Shown here: in pieces, positions 32,372 to 41,116 of the stretch | Layout: each line of letters opens with the position of its first letter | Numbering within the stretch: the stretch's first letter is position 1 | From: G963664585 sp963664585 | GTDB lineage: Bacteria > Bacillota > Clostridia > Oscillospirales > Ruminococcaceae | Direction: 5' to 3' | Length of the DNA: 64,000 nt | NCBI GenBank assembly: GCA_963664585.2 | Contig: CAXXEO010000014.1 | Location: 310,001-374,000, forward strand | The notes under the pieces: generated by a model | Seen by the model: the letters and a program-made list of their open reading frames with translations, nothing else | The model's database searches: none | Told to the model about the DNA's origin: nothing | Program-made: the position numbers and the translations under genes

Positions 32372-33553
32372 ATGTATGGCGTAAAGGAAATGGTTTTTGG
32401 GGACGAAGCTTATATTATTGGCCTTCGCAGATTTTTTCATGAAAATCCGGAGATATCCATGCGGGAATTTGAAACATCCAAGAAAATTCAGGCTGAACTA
32501 AAATCGATGGGCATTCCATATGAAATGGTGGGCGAGTGCGGTATCATCGGTATACTGCAGGGGAAGACACCCGGTAAGACCATCGCACTAAGAGCCGATA
32601 TCGACGCTCTGCCCATGGACGAAAATGAGTGCAATAATAAAATGAAGAAGACATGCGTTGCAAAGGTGAAGGGCGCCGCCCATACCTGCGGACACGACGC
32701 ACATACGGCTATGCTGCTCGGTGCAGCGAAAACGCTAAGCGCTCTGCGCGATCAAATAACGGGGACGGTTTTGTTTTGCTTCGAGCAGGCCGAGGAAACC
32801 GGCGGTGGTATCGGCCCTCTGATGGATGCACTAAGTAAAAAAAAGGTTGATGCCGCCTGGGGAATTCATCTTTCCTCTGAGCTGGGTGCGGGATTGATGG
32901 CCATGAATGCTGGCCCCAGACAGGCCGGTGCGGTGGGATTTGATATTATCGTCAAGGGAAAGGGTGCCCATGGTTCTCGCCCTGATCTTGGCATTGATCC
33001 GATACTGTGCGCCATAAAAGTTGTCGACAATCTTCATATGATTCTCACTCGTGAGATTAGCCCCTTTCAGCCCCTCTCTTTCACAGTCGGAAAGTTTCAG
33101 TCGGGTACCGCCGGTAATATTATTCCCGAGACGGCAAGATTTTCAGGCTCCTCTCGATATTTTGACTCGGCGACCGGTGATAAGGTGATGGAGGCAATAC
33201 CGCGGATTGTCAAGGGCACCTGTGAAGCCCATCGCTGTGAATACGAAATCGTTTCTCTGCATAAGGGCAATCCCGTGGTCAACGACGAGGGAATGTCAGC
33301 CATTGCCAAAGCGGCAACGCAGAAGGTGCTAGGGAAAGAGTGGGTAAGCGAAAAGGGAGCGAGAATGGGCTCAGAAAGCTTCAACTGCTTCACTGAAAGA
33401 TATCCGGCTACCTTTGCGCATCTGGGGATCGTAGATGAAGAGAATGGTGTCACCGCACCCAATCACAATCCCAGATTTGATATTGTAGAAAGCGCATTAA
33501 AGCATGGTGCTGCCGCTACTGTTCAGGTTGCGCTGGATTTTCTGGCACTGTAA
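32372..33553 (+). CDS. M20 family amidohydrolase
   Basis: A 393-residue metallo-amidohydrolase of the M20D type (hippurate, N-acyl-amino-acid and indole-acetyl hydrolases). Conserved stretches: RFFHENPEISMREFETSKKI, ALRADIDALPMDE, CGHDAHTAMLLGAAK (metal-binding Asp/His), FEQAEETGGGIGPLM (catalytic and metal Glu), KGKGAHGSRPDLGIDP (dimerisation domain), PNHNPRFDI (last His). Soluble, cytoplasmic. AAAGGTGG precedes the ATG. It heads a same-strand series with a creatininase-family amidase and a MalY-type enzyme. Confidence 0.94.
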   Translation: MYGVKEMVFGDEAYIIGLRRFFHENPEISMREFETSKKIQAELKSMGIPYEMVGECGIIGILQGKTPGKTIALRADIDALPMDENECNNKMKKTCVAKVKGAAHTCGHDAHTAMLLGAAKTLSALRDQITGTVLFCFEQAEETGGGIGPLMDALSKKKVDAAWGIHLSSELGAGLMAMNAGPRQAGAVGFDIIVKGKGAHGSRPDLGIDPILCAIKVVDNLHMILTREISPFQPLSFTVGKFQSGTAGNIIPETARFSGSSRYFDSATGDKVMEAIPRIVKGTCEAHRCEYEIVSLHKGNPVVNDEGMSAIAKAATQKVLGKEWVSEKGARMGSESFNCFTERYPATFAHLGIVDEENGVTAPNHNPRFDIVESALKHGAAATVQVALDFLAL

Positions 33554-33756
33554 GTTTCTGATACTGATTTGCCTTAAAAATAGCTTTTAATCCTGTTTTC
33601 TCTTAACGGGCGGGAAGGGATATGCGAACAATTTTTTTAAGCAGATTAGTCGTTGATAATAATTTTAGACGAATCCCATATTAAACGGCGATAATCTTGT
33701 CGCTGATTTTCCCGCCTCTGGTAGGAAAATCAGTGACCAAAATAAGGAGTGTGATT

Positions 33757-34560
33757 TTGTTGGATAGTAAAGTAAAAAAAGAAAATAGGCTGCATCATAT
33801 GACATGGATTGATATTGATAATGCCTTTAAAACCAATCCGGTGATTCTGGTCCCGTTGGGTTCCATGGAAGAGCACGGCCCCCAGTCGCTCACAGGGGAT
33901 TATTTAGCATCTGCGGCACTGGCCGACCGTGTAGCTGCAATATCCGGCGCTTACAGTACACCGGTGATTCCCTTTGGTTATTCTGAGTATTTCAGGGGAT
34001 TTCCCGGTACTATATCCTTCTCGCCAGACACGCTGACGGGTGTTGTTACTGACATCTGCCAGAGCTTGATGGAGCATGGCATCACAAAGATCATATTCAT
34101 CAACGGACACGCTGGTAATGCTTCTATCCTTGAGGCCTTTGCCCGCAAAATGAAACGTGAGAAGAAGATTATGATCGGTCGACTGGATACATGGCAGATT
34201 ATGTCACCTGCCTTCCGGAAAGAGCTGTATGGTGACAGGATGGATGCGCAGGGGCATGGTGGTGAGCCGGTTACTTCAGTGATGATGCACCTCTTTCCTG
34301 AAGACATTCGCATGGATTACTATCAAGGACATACCGTAAACCATGAGTGGCGGGGATTTAACGTTTCGAATTTATCGAAAGTGAAGATTTTGGATTCTGA
34401 GGTTACTCTTCCCTTTGATATGGAAGAAATGACCACTACTGGCGTATTGGGCGACCCGTTGGTTTCCAGTGCTGAGATAGGCGAAAAGATATTTAATAAG
34501 CTTGTGGATTATGGTGTGGAATTTGTAAGCAAAATGCAAAAGTGCGATATGACAATATAG
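33757..34560 (+). CDS. Creatininase family amidohydrolase
   Basis: A 267-residue creatininase-family protein, expected to hydrolyse a cyclic or linear amide with a binuclear metal centre. Metal and active-site motifs are VPLGSMEEHGPQSLTGDYLA (Glu, His, Asp), FINGHAGNASIL (His) and GHGGEPVTSVMMH (Glu). The family includes creatininase, formylaminopyrimidine hydrolase (ArfB) and mycofactocin MftE; no specific role can be assigned. Start TTG 33757 lies 7 bases after AAGGAG. It begins 204 bp after the M20 gene and precedes the PLP enzyme by 85 bp. Confidence 0.9.
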   Translation: MLDSKVKKENRLHHMTWIDIDNAFKTNPVILVPLGSMEEHGPQSLTGDYLASAALADRVAAISGAYSTPVIPFGYSEYFRGFPGTISFSPDTLTGVVTDICQSLMEHGITKIIFINGHAGNASILEAFARKMKREKKIMIGRLDTWQIMSPAFRKELYGDRMDAQGHGGEPVTSVMMHLFPEDIRMDYYQGHTVNHEWRGFNVSNLSKVKILDSEVTLPFDMEEMTTTGVLGDPLVSSAEIGEKIFNKLVDYGVEFVSKMQKCDMTI

Positions 34561-34645
34561 AACTCTGGTTCTGCCCTTAAAGAGCAGTAGCAAAATATCT
34601 AATAAACTTCTTGATAAAAAATATTACATAGAAGGAGAGCATCAT

Positions 34646-35833
34646 ATGAAGTACGATTTTGAAACACTGGTAAACCGCGCAGCAAAGGGCTCGTTAAAGT
34701 GGAGCTCAATGAAGAAAACAGATGGTACAAAGCCCCCAGAGGGTATAGTGCCATTTTCTGTCGCGGACATGGAGCTGAAAAATGCCCCTGAAATTGTAGA
34801 GGCAATTAAAAAAGCGGCTGATGAGTCAAATCCCTTTGGGTATACTGGTCCGACAGATGCTTATTATGACGCGGTTTGCGGGTGGATGCAAAGACGTCAT
34901 AATTGGAAAATCAAAAAAGAGTGGATTGAACTCAATTCTGGAGTCGTGCCAGCACTTTCTACCGCGGTCATCACCATGACGCAGCCGGGTGAGGGTGTCA
35001 TAGTCATGTCGCCAGTCTACTATCCCTTCTACAAAGCCGTTGAAAACAATGGAAGAACTCTTGTAGAGAATCCCCTGATATGTACGGATAATCATTATGA
35101 AATCGATTTTGATGACCTTGCCAAAAAAGCGGCGGATCCCAACACGACAATGTTGATTCTGTGCAGTCCCCATAACCCTGTTGGGCGCGTATGGACGAGG
35201 GAAGAGCTTACTCGCCTTGGCCGCATCTGTATTGACAACAATGTTCTGGTGTTATCTGACGAAATACATTTTGACTTTATCATGCCGGGTTATAAACACA
35301 CCGTATTTGCGGCGATTTCAGAAGAGTTTGCTAACCATAGCATCATCAGTACCGCTCCAAGCAAAACATTCAACTTGGCTGGGCTTCAGACCTCAAATAT
35401 AATCATCCCCAATGAAGAGCTTAGGAAGAAATATGCTGGGAATCGCTACTCATTCCTTAATACCTTTGGATATGTGGCCTGTCAGGCTGCCTATGACGAA
35501 GCAGAAGGCTGGTTGGAAGAACTTCTTGTCCACTTAGACAAAAATCGCAAGCTGTTTGTATCATTCATGGCAGAGAACTTCCCCAAGATGAAGATCTATG
35601 AGATGCAGGGCACCTATCTTCAATGGTTCGATTGCAGAAGCTTGGGTCTTGATGCTGAGGGACTGGAGAAGTTTATGCACGATGAGGCGCTGTTCTATAT
35701 GGACGAAGGCACAATGTTTGGCTCTGCCGGCAGCGGGTTTGAGAGGCTTAATCTGGCGTGCCCCACCAAGGTGCTGGAGGCTGCCCTTATCCGCCTGAAG
35801 GTGGCCGTGGACAGATGTGGTTTGATAAGATAA
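34646..35833 (+). CDS. MalY/PatB-type PLP aminotransferase / C-S lyase
   Basis: A 395-residue fold-type I PLP enzyme of the MalY/PatB group, members of which act as cystathionine beta-lyase. Typical stretches: FSVADMELKNAPEIVEAI, FGYTGPTDAYYDAV, SGVVPALSTAVITMTQPGEGVIV, LCSPHNPVGRVW, VLSDEIHFDF and the Schiff-base lysine in TAPSKTFNLAGLQTSN. Arg of the carboxylate site is in FERLNLACP. AAGGAGAG precedes the ATG. Grouping with two amide hydrolases suggests release and C-S cleavage of an S-conjugated amino acid, but this is inference. Confidence 0.93.
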   Translation: MKYDFETLVNRAAKGSLKWSSMKKTDGTKPPEGIVPFSVADMELKNAPEIVEAIKKAADESNPFGYTGPTDAYYDAVCGWMQRRHNWKIKKEWIELNSGVVPALSTAVITMTQPGEGVIVMSPVYYPFYKAVENNGRTLVENPLICTDNHYEIDFDDLAKKAADPNTTMLILCSPHNPVGRVWTREELTRLGRICIDNNVLVLSDEIHFDFIMPGYKHTVFAAISEEFANHSIISTAPSKTFNLAGLQTSNIIIPNEELRKKYAGNRYSFLNTFGYVACQAAYDEAEGWLEELLVHLDKNRKLFVSFMAENFPKMKIYEMQGTYLQWFDCRSLGLDAEGLEKFMHDEALFYMDEGTMFGSAGSGFERLNLACPTKVLEAALIRLKVAVDRCGLIR

Positions 35834-36122
35834 AGTAACAATTTCGCATACTATAGGAACATCCCCGGCGAGGCGATATACTGATTCCTTTTTAAAAAGC
35901 AACTAATTTCATATTTGTTTTTCCCCGCCGCAGGCAGAAAAAATAGATACGGTTTATTGCCATCTAATAGGAAATTAGATAAAGCCTTGCTGGGGATAAT
36001 TTTTTGTTTTGCGAATTATTATATTGCCTCTTTTACCCCAGCAGGTGTCGGAGCAAGCAAACGCAGGGGGATAATGGTCTTTTAATATTGTAGCTCTTAC
36101 CCCCGAAGATGGTGGCAAGAGC
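35834..36122. other. Spacer with short hairpins
   Basis: About 290 bp, no gene. It contains a TTTTCCCCGCC-GCA-GGCAGAAAA hairpin (about 35921-35941) of the scattered GC-palindrome type and runs into repeat copy 8. The hairpin may end the MalY transcript. Confidence 0.5.
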
Positions 36123-36228
36123 TATAGTTGATTAACTCGAAAACAAGCTTGTGATTTCTTCCCCCGCCGAAGGCGGGGGAAGAAAATGACGTTTTATATA
36201 TAGCCAGTTTTTAAGTTAATTGGCTATA
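36123..36228 (-). repeat. 106-bp palindromic repeat, copy 8
   Basis: Full length. Starts TATAGTTGATTAACTCGAAAAC, perfect CCCCCGCC-GAAG-GGCGGGGG hairpin, ends TTAATTGGCTATA. Confidence 0.92.
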
Positions 36229-36253
36229 CAGATGAATGAATTGAAATTAAATT

Positions 36254-37363
36254 TTATAGAGTCTGAACATTGACCTTGTTTTTTCCACTTTGTTTTGCAA
36301 TATAAAGCTGATCATCCGCGTTTTTTATCAGTTCTTCCCAGTTTTCACTATTGAACTCGCTGACCCCAATGCTTACAGTAACCCGGATTTCTTTATAATA
36401 ATCAGCGGTTTCCACATTAACGCGAATACGTTCAGCAAGAAGCATAGCGCCCTCTAAGTTGGTATCAGGGGCGATAATCATGAATTCATCACCCCCATAC
36501 CGGCCAATGATATCTACTGTTCGGCAAGTATCAACAAGAATTTTGGATATGCCAATGATGATTTGATCACCAGCAAGGTGGCCATATGTATCATTGACTG
36601 CCTTGAAATTGTCAATGTCAATCATGATGATGGAGACTGTGTGCTGAAAGCGCCTTGAACCATTGATGCTTTCTCTCAGCAGAGAACATAAATACTCATG
36701 ATGATAAAGCGTTGTCATTGCGTCTCTGATAGAAAGTTCTTTCAGTGTTTTATTTGTCTCTTCAATTATTTTTTTATCAATAAACGCTTTTATTCTCATT
36801 TGATATAACATTTGCCCAACGAACCATGCCATCAAGTTCATCAAAAAAGCATTTATCCGCAGTATCGTGACAGCTTGTAAGTTCATCTGATAATGCGGCA
36901 GTATAACATAAAACGCGGCATACACCAAAAGGTAAATAGATATGCTTTCTATAGGGTGCATACAAATTAAACTGGCTACTGAAAATACAGCGATGGTGTA
37001 GATGTTGATTGAGGCAGTTAAATCTTGAGAAAGAAGACTCACTGCACAACTTAAGCTTATCATCAATATCAAATATGCAAATTGTATGGATCTGATGGAC
37101 ATAATGGAAAGCCAAGGGGTTTTTTTGTATGTAAAACGGATCATAGGCAAAAAAATCAAATTAAAAATAATCATACAAACTATAACTGTATATACCCGAA
37201 ATAATTCTATATTAAAAAGTAAAAATACAACTATTAATGTAATAAAAAGAATAAAAGTAACAATAGTTAAAGTGAATAAATCCTCACTATAAATATCACG
37301 GAGAAACTCTGCTTTGTATTCTGGTGGAACCTTTGAAAAAATTTTTGTATGCAGTTTCTTCAT
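36254..37363 (-). CDS. Membrane diguanylate cyclase (GGDEF)
   Basis: 369 residues. Six hydrophobic segments span about residues 30-185 (for example LFTLTIVTFILFITLIVVFLL). A linker leads to a GGDEF domain from about 205: MTTLYHHEYL, MIDIDNFKAVNDTYGHLAGD and the active-site GRYGGDEFMIIAP. The signature is intact, and an RxxD inhibitory site (RTVD) lies five residues before GGDEF, so an active, product-inhibited c-di-GMP synthase is likely. Start MKKLHTKIF follows AAAAGGAG by 7 bases. No EAL protein is in the window. Confidence 0.93.
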   Translation of the reverse strand: MKKLHTKIFSKVPPEYKAEFLRDIYSEDLFTLTIVTFILFITLIVVFLLFNIELFRVYTVIVCMIIFNLIFLPMIRFTYKKTPWLSIMSIRSIQFAYLILMISLSCAVSLLSQDLTASINIYTIAVFSVASLICMHPIESISIYLLVYAAFYVILPHYQMNLQAVTILRINAFLMNLMAWFVGQMLYQMRIKAFIDKKIIEETNKTLKELSIRDAMTTLYHHEYLCSLLRESINGSRRFQHTVSIIMIDIDNFKAVNDTYGHLAGDQIIIGISKILVDTCRTVDIIGRYGGDEFMIIAPDTNLEGAMLLAERIRVNVETADYYKEIRVTVSIGVSEFNSENWEELIKNADDQLYIAKQSGKNKVNVQTL

Positions 37364-37635
37364 GAACTGACTCCTTTTCATTCAAAACGATATCTGTCGC
37401 CTATTGTAATTAAGTGGGAAAAATGATAATGTAGATAAAAATACAATCAATATCGCAGATAATTTTATGCACATCTTAACATAATTCGATAAGATTGGCT
37501 ATACAAATGATAAAAAAATCACTATTTGTAATAATCGTTGATAAAATCAATTTGTTTGAACCAATAAATTTCTAATTTATACTAAAATTGGATTTTGAAG
37601 TAATTACTCTTATGAAACTGAGGAGACATTTTTAT

Positions 37636-37666
37636 TTGACATTTTTTTTTATATTTGGGTTATACT
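37636..37666 (+). promoter_or_regulatory. Possible promoter of the small membrane ORF
   Basis: TTGACA (37636-37641) and TATACT (37661-37666) with a long 19-bp spacer, 19 bp before the start codon. Confidence 0.5.
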
Positions 37667-37685
37667 ATTATAAAGAGGTGTTCAA

Positions 37686-37835
37686 ATGAAGGTAATTAAT
37701 TTCTTGCTTACAACACCTATTGGATGGATTATTTTAGTCTTTTTGATTACTGAAATTGTTCCAATCTGGAAGATTGTAAAAGCTGTGGGCGACATAGGCC
37801 GACGCTTTTTCAGCCGTCCTACTCCTCCGCGTTGA
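37686..37835 (+). CDS. Small membrane protein, 49 residues
   Basis: MKVINFLLTTPIGWIILVFL begins the product. One membrane segment (about 8-30) is followed by a basic, proline-containing tail (RRFFSRPTPPR). AAGAGGTG lies 5-6 bases before the ATG and a promoter-like sequence precedes it. Unrecognised; a single-span membrane peptide of unknown role. Because of its length this rests on the ribosome site and the sensible composition. Confidence 0.55.
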   Translation: MKVINFLLTTPIGWIILVFLITEIVPIWKIVKAVGDIGRRFFSRPTPPR

Positions 37836-38256
37836 CAACATAATGCTACTCCTCGATTGACTGGAAAATGCAGCGCCTGGATGATATTTTAAGATGATAA
37901 AATAAAAATACATATTTAGTGCTTCGCCACGTTGTACAAAATCCTATTTGAATGCGATTATGTCTTTGATTCCCGCTGGAGGCAAAAATAAGATAGGATG
38001 ATTGATTTATAAAGATTAGTATAATAGTGAAGGGGAATTTCAGTTTGTAAAATATTCTGGTGCCCTGCAATGAATCGCGGTTGATAAAACAATAGTATTG
38101 ATAAAACTATCGTCAGGGCAAATCGAACAATATATAAACACCTGTTTGAAAACGAAAAATGCTGTAGATCGAATTTACAAACGATTTGCAGCATTTTTCT
38201 CGTTTCGTCTTTTTTTGTGTCAATCCAAACTGAAGATATTTGAAGGGAATAGTATT

Positions 38257-38788
38257 CTAAATGCGTTCAATCTTTCCGGTTGTCGGGTCAATAATTAATC
38301 CATATACATTTATATCTTTTGGAATTAAAGGATGATTAATAATGTTACTGACGGTTGCGATAACAGACTCCTCAACATTTTCAAACCCATTTAACCAAAT
38401 GTCAAAATCAATCCCACAGAACTTTATGAGTTCAATATTCTCTAGAGAAATTCCACGACTTATCATTTTGTCTATGATTGCTTTACTATTTAAGTTTTGC
38501 ATACCGCAATCGTGATGACCAACAACCAATATTTCTTTAACACCCAAAGTATATATTGCTACAATTAAGCTGCGCATGACGCTTCCAAACGGGGTAGAGA
38601 TTACTGCGCCTGCATTTTTAATGATTTTAACGTCCCCATTTTTAAACCCGAGCGCTGCAGGTAATAATTCCGTTAGGCGAGTATCCATGCAGGTCAATTT
38701 GCTTATTAGGATACTTACTGGAAATGAATTTTTCATACTGCTTTTTTTCAACAAAGTTGCTATTAAATTCTAACAGTTTTTCTATCAT
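38257..38788 (-). pseudogene. Beta-carbonic anhydrase, frameshifted near the N-terminus
   Basis: The body is a beta-class carbonic anhydrase: zinc ligands in LTCMDTRL (Cys and the Asp/Arg pair) and VGHHDCGMQN (His, Cys), with KIIKNAGAVIS between. The frame holding these has no good start. The family N-terminus (MIEKLLEFN...QYEKFISSKYPNKQ) is encoded just upstream in another frame, starting at ATG 38788 after GGAGGA. The two join near 38700, where about 8 bases of an expected spacer codon stretch are missing. Either the gene is inactive or there is a sequence error. Confidence 0.8.
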
Positions 38789-39133
38789 TCTATTCCTCCC
38801 TATTATTTCTAGCATCTAGACATATCATTTGAATTGGCAAATCATTATTTGTCATTCATCTATAAATTATTTGAATAATTTTAATGATAGTCTTGCAAAA
38901 TAACTATAACATAATTAAAAAAATAATGGCAGTGAATTTTATGATATTCCTTAATTACACATAGCATTATTTTTATTGATTTTTAAATTACTCTATATTT
39001 CACGAATTATTAAAAATAAAAAACTAAGTTTAAAGTGTCGTACTGGTGTCATAGATGGCAATATTGCTTTAAATATCAATATATTAATTTAAAAAATAAA
39101 AACCGCAGATCAGCCTACAAAGCCAATATACGG
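38789..39133. other. AT-rich gene-free stretch
   Basis: Very AT-rich, no supported reading frame. It presumably contains the carbonic anhydrase promoter (minus strand). A weak hairpin AAAACCG...CGGATTTT ends near 39138. Confidence 0.45.
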
Positions 39134-39226
39134 ATTTTTGCTTGGTCTGAGTGTAATTATAGGACTTGGAGAAATCCAGTAATAGCAATGGCTTGCAGGC
39201 GGTATGCAAGCAGTATTTACAACTTC
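39134..39226 (+). repeat. Direct repeat, left copy, with tRNA-Pro 3'-end match
   Basis: About 93 bp, repeated at 40257-40352 on the other side of the lipoprotein gene. Thirty bases (39155-39184) are identical in the two. Positions 39138-39153 are also identical to 42706-42721, which is the 3' end of tRNA-Pro(GGG) plus five bases beyond its CCA. Confidence 0.75.
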
Positions 39227-39258
39227 TCATGATAAGAATATAGTCATATTAGCGGAAT

Positions 39259-40146
39259 CTATTTTCCCGTATTCCTTATCCGAGAGATGTTTTCTTCCGT
39301 CAAATCCATATACTGAATGTGAATTTCCGAAGCGTTTTCAATGTAGGTGTTGACCCACTTATTGTATTGGGATGCATCTACCGGGTGAGTATTGTCATAT
39401 TGTCTATCCTTCATAATATAGTAAACAAACCCCGTCCCGCTTTTATCTACATCACTTGGAAATGGATTGTTTTGATCATCTGTTCCAGTGTAGTTTTTGT
39501 CCCATGCGTCCACCATGCCGACTAATTCATAGCTGTCCGTTTTGGGTACATATTGATATAGGTTGTAGGGCCAAAAGTGTTCACCGGCACGTCCTTGATT
39601 ATGGGACCATCCTGCTTTGATGATGCCGTTATCATAAAACGTCATCATAGGGAATTCACTACATTCCGTTTTCAATTTTTTCGTCTCTTCGTCGTAAGCA
39701 AACACGTAGCCTGTTTGGCCTGCCATATATGTATTGGTGTACATGAGGAGAAGTTCTTTTTTTTCGTCGTTATCCACGTCGTATAGAGCAAATTTGTTTT
39801 GAGCCCCATCACCTGACAGTTCCGCGGCGGCGGTGCCGTTGGGAAGTACATGTTTTTGAATCAGGTTTTTAAGTGCGGCAGAATAGGCATTATACATATC
39901 ATCAAGCTTATCGGCGGGTTTATCCGCGCCTACCGGGGTGGCAGCCGATGTTTTTGCCGTGCTGCTTGTCGTGCTGTCTGCCGGCTTGTTTGCCGGCTTG
40001 TTTGCCGGTGTTTCTGAAACCGGCGCCGAGGCAGATGGAGACGAATTCTCACTATTAGCATTTGTATTCACTGCACGATTGCTTCTGCAAGCGGCAATCG
40101 TCAAACATAAAGCCATAGAAAAAATCAGGATCAAAACTTTTCTCAT
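39259..40146 (-). CDS. Putative lipoprotein of unknown function
   Basis: 295 residues. A lipoprotein signal (RKVLILIFSMALCLTIAAC, lipobox IAAC) is followed by a Ser/Thr/Pro/Lys-rich linker with short repeats (NKPANKPAD, about 40-75), which would span the wall. A soluble domain follows (about 80-295) with NKFALYDVDNDEKKELLLMY and similar stretches that resemble the calcium-stress style exported domains of Firmicutes. AGGAGA precedes the ATG. It is isolated between two direct repeats. Function unknown. Confidence 0.85.
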   Translation of the reverse strand: MRKVLILIFSMALCLTIAACRSNRAVNTNANSENSSPSASAPVSETPANKPANKPADSTTSSTAKTSAATPVGADKPADKLDDMYNAYSAALKNLIQKHVLPNGTAAAELSGDGAQNKFALYDVDNDEKKELLLMYTNTYMAGQTGYVFAYDEETKKLKTECSEFPMMTFYDNGIIKAGWSHNQGRAGEHFWPYNLYQYVPKTDSYELVGMVDAWDKNYTGTDDQNNPFPSDVDKSGTGFVYYIMKDRQYDNTHPVDASQYNKWVNTYIENASEIHIQYMDLTEENISRIRNTGK

Positions 40147-40223
40147 GAGCGGATTCTCCTTTTCGCGCAGAAGGTTATATAAATAACCTGAATCCAGTAT
40201 AGCATAAAAGACTGTAAAAACAA

Positions 40224-40265
40224 TAAAAATCCATATGCTGGGTTCCTGACACATGGATTTTTGTT
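40224..40265. terminator. Terminator-like hairpin
   Basis: AAAATCCATATG / CACATGGATTTTT arms with T-rich flanks on both strands. It adjoins the right copy of the direct repeat. Confidence 0.6.
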
Positions 40266-40352
40266 GGTCCGATTGAAATTATAGGACTTGGAGAAATCCA
40301 GTAATATCATATGCTTACGGGTAATCAGCAAGCAGTATTTAAAAAAGAACAA
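40257..40352 (+). repeat. Direct repeat, right copy
   Basis: Matches 39134-39226, with 30 identical bases at 40277-40306. Both copies follow a terminator-like hairpin, and the tRNA-like TTGGTC..GA.TG is degenerate here. Confidence 0.7.
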
Positions 40353-40392
40353 CTTCTAATCAGTTCTTGTTTTTCTACTCAAGCATGAATAT

Positions 40393-40623
40393 CTATCTCC
40401 AAAGCAATGCTGAACCGAAATTTTTTAGTCTTATGCACAGGTCTTCTCTTTCATGTGCCGGCCCATTTCGCATACCGGCAACGACAGGTACCTCTTTAAC
40501 ATCATATATTATTGTTTCCAAAGCAACAATATTGCAATCTTTTTGGAATTGAGCTAAACGTGAAAAAATGGAACTTAGTCTTTTTAAAGAGAGTTTAGCA
40601 AATCCTGTCACTTGATTTTGCAT
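40393..40623 (-). CDS. Hypothetical small protein or gene fragment
   Basis: 77 codons, MQNQVTGFAKLSLKRLSSIF at the start and RLKNFGSALLWR at the end. Composition looks protein-like (for example ALETIIYDVKEVPVVAGMRN). No good ribosome site is seen, so it may be a remnant of a longer gene. I do not recognise a family. Confidence 0.35.
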   Translation of the reverse strand: MQNQVTGFAKLSLKRLSSIFSRLAQFQKDCNIVALETIIYDVKEVPVVAGMRNGPAHEREDLCIRLKNFGSALLWR

Positions 40624-40756
40624 TCGAGTGTGCTTATAGGCCTTACTACCCGACAACTCGCATTAATACAAGCAGTAAACATCCGCCGGCTTAGTGAAGT
40701 GCACCCCTAAAGTTAGACAGTATGATATACTGAAATAACTTTGGGGGTGTTATTCT

Positions 40757-41116
40757 ATGCCAAAAGGGACTCCGTTTAGCGGGGAGTTTAAGCAAAAAGT
40801 CGTAGAAGATATGCGAACAAATCATCTAGGCTTTCGAGAAGCAGCGAAGAAATATGGACTGCCAAATCATGAGCCGGTGAGGAAATGGGAGCGGATATAT
40901 CTCGAAGAAGGTCCTGAAGGTCTCTATGTAGATAGGCGCGGCAGGGCCTGCGCTGGCAGCGGTACGCGAAAAGGGCGTCCGTCAAAGCTGGACAAGAAGG
41001 TAGAAGAAGATCTGATCGCCGAGAACCAGCGTTTAAGAGCAGAGGTTGATTACTTAAAAAAATTGAATGCCTTAGCATCCGAGAGGGTACAGCGAGAGAA
41101 AAATCACAAGTCGTAA
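40757..41116 (+). CDS. IS3 family transposase OrfA
   Basis: 119 residues. HTH region FSGEFKQKVVEDMRTNHLGFREAAKKYGL, then a basic linker and a leucine-zipper-like segment (LIAENQRLRAEVDYLKKLNAL). A7 at 41056-41062 is in the A_AAA_AAA register for -1 slippage into orfB. Confidence 0.92.
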   Translation: MPKGTPFSGEFKQKVVEDMRTNHLGFREAAKKYGLPNHEPVRKWERIYLEEGPEGLYVDRRGRACAGSGTRKGRPSKLDKKVEEDLIAENQRLRAEVDYLKKLNALASERVQREKNHKS

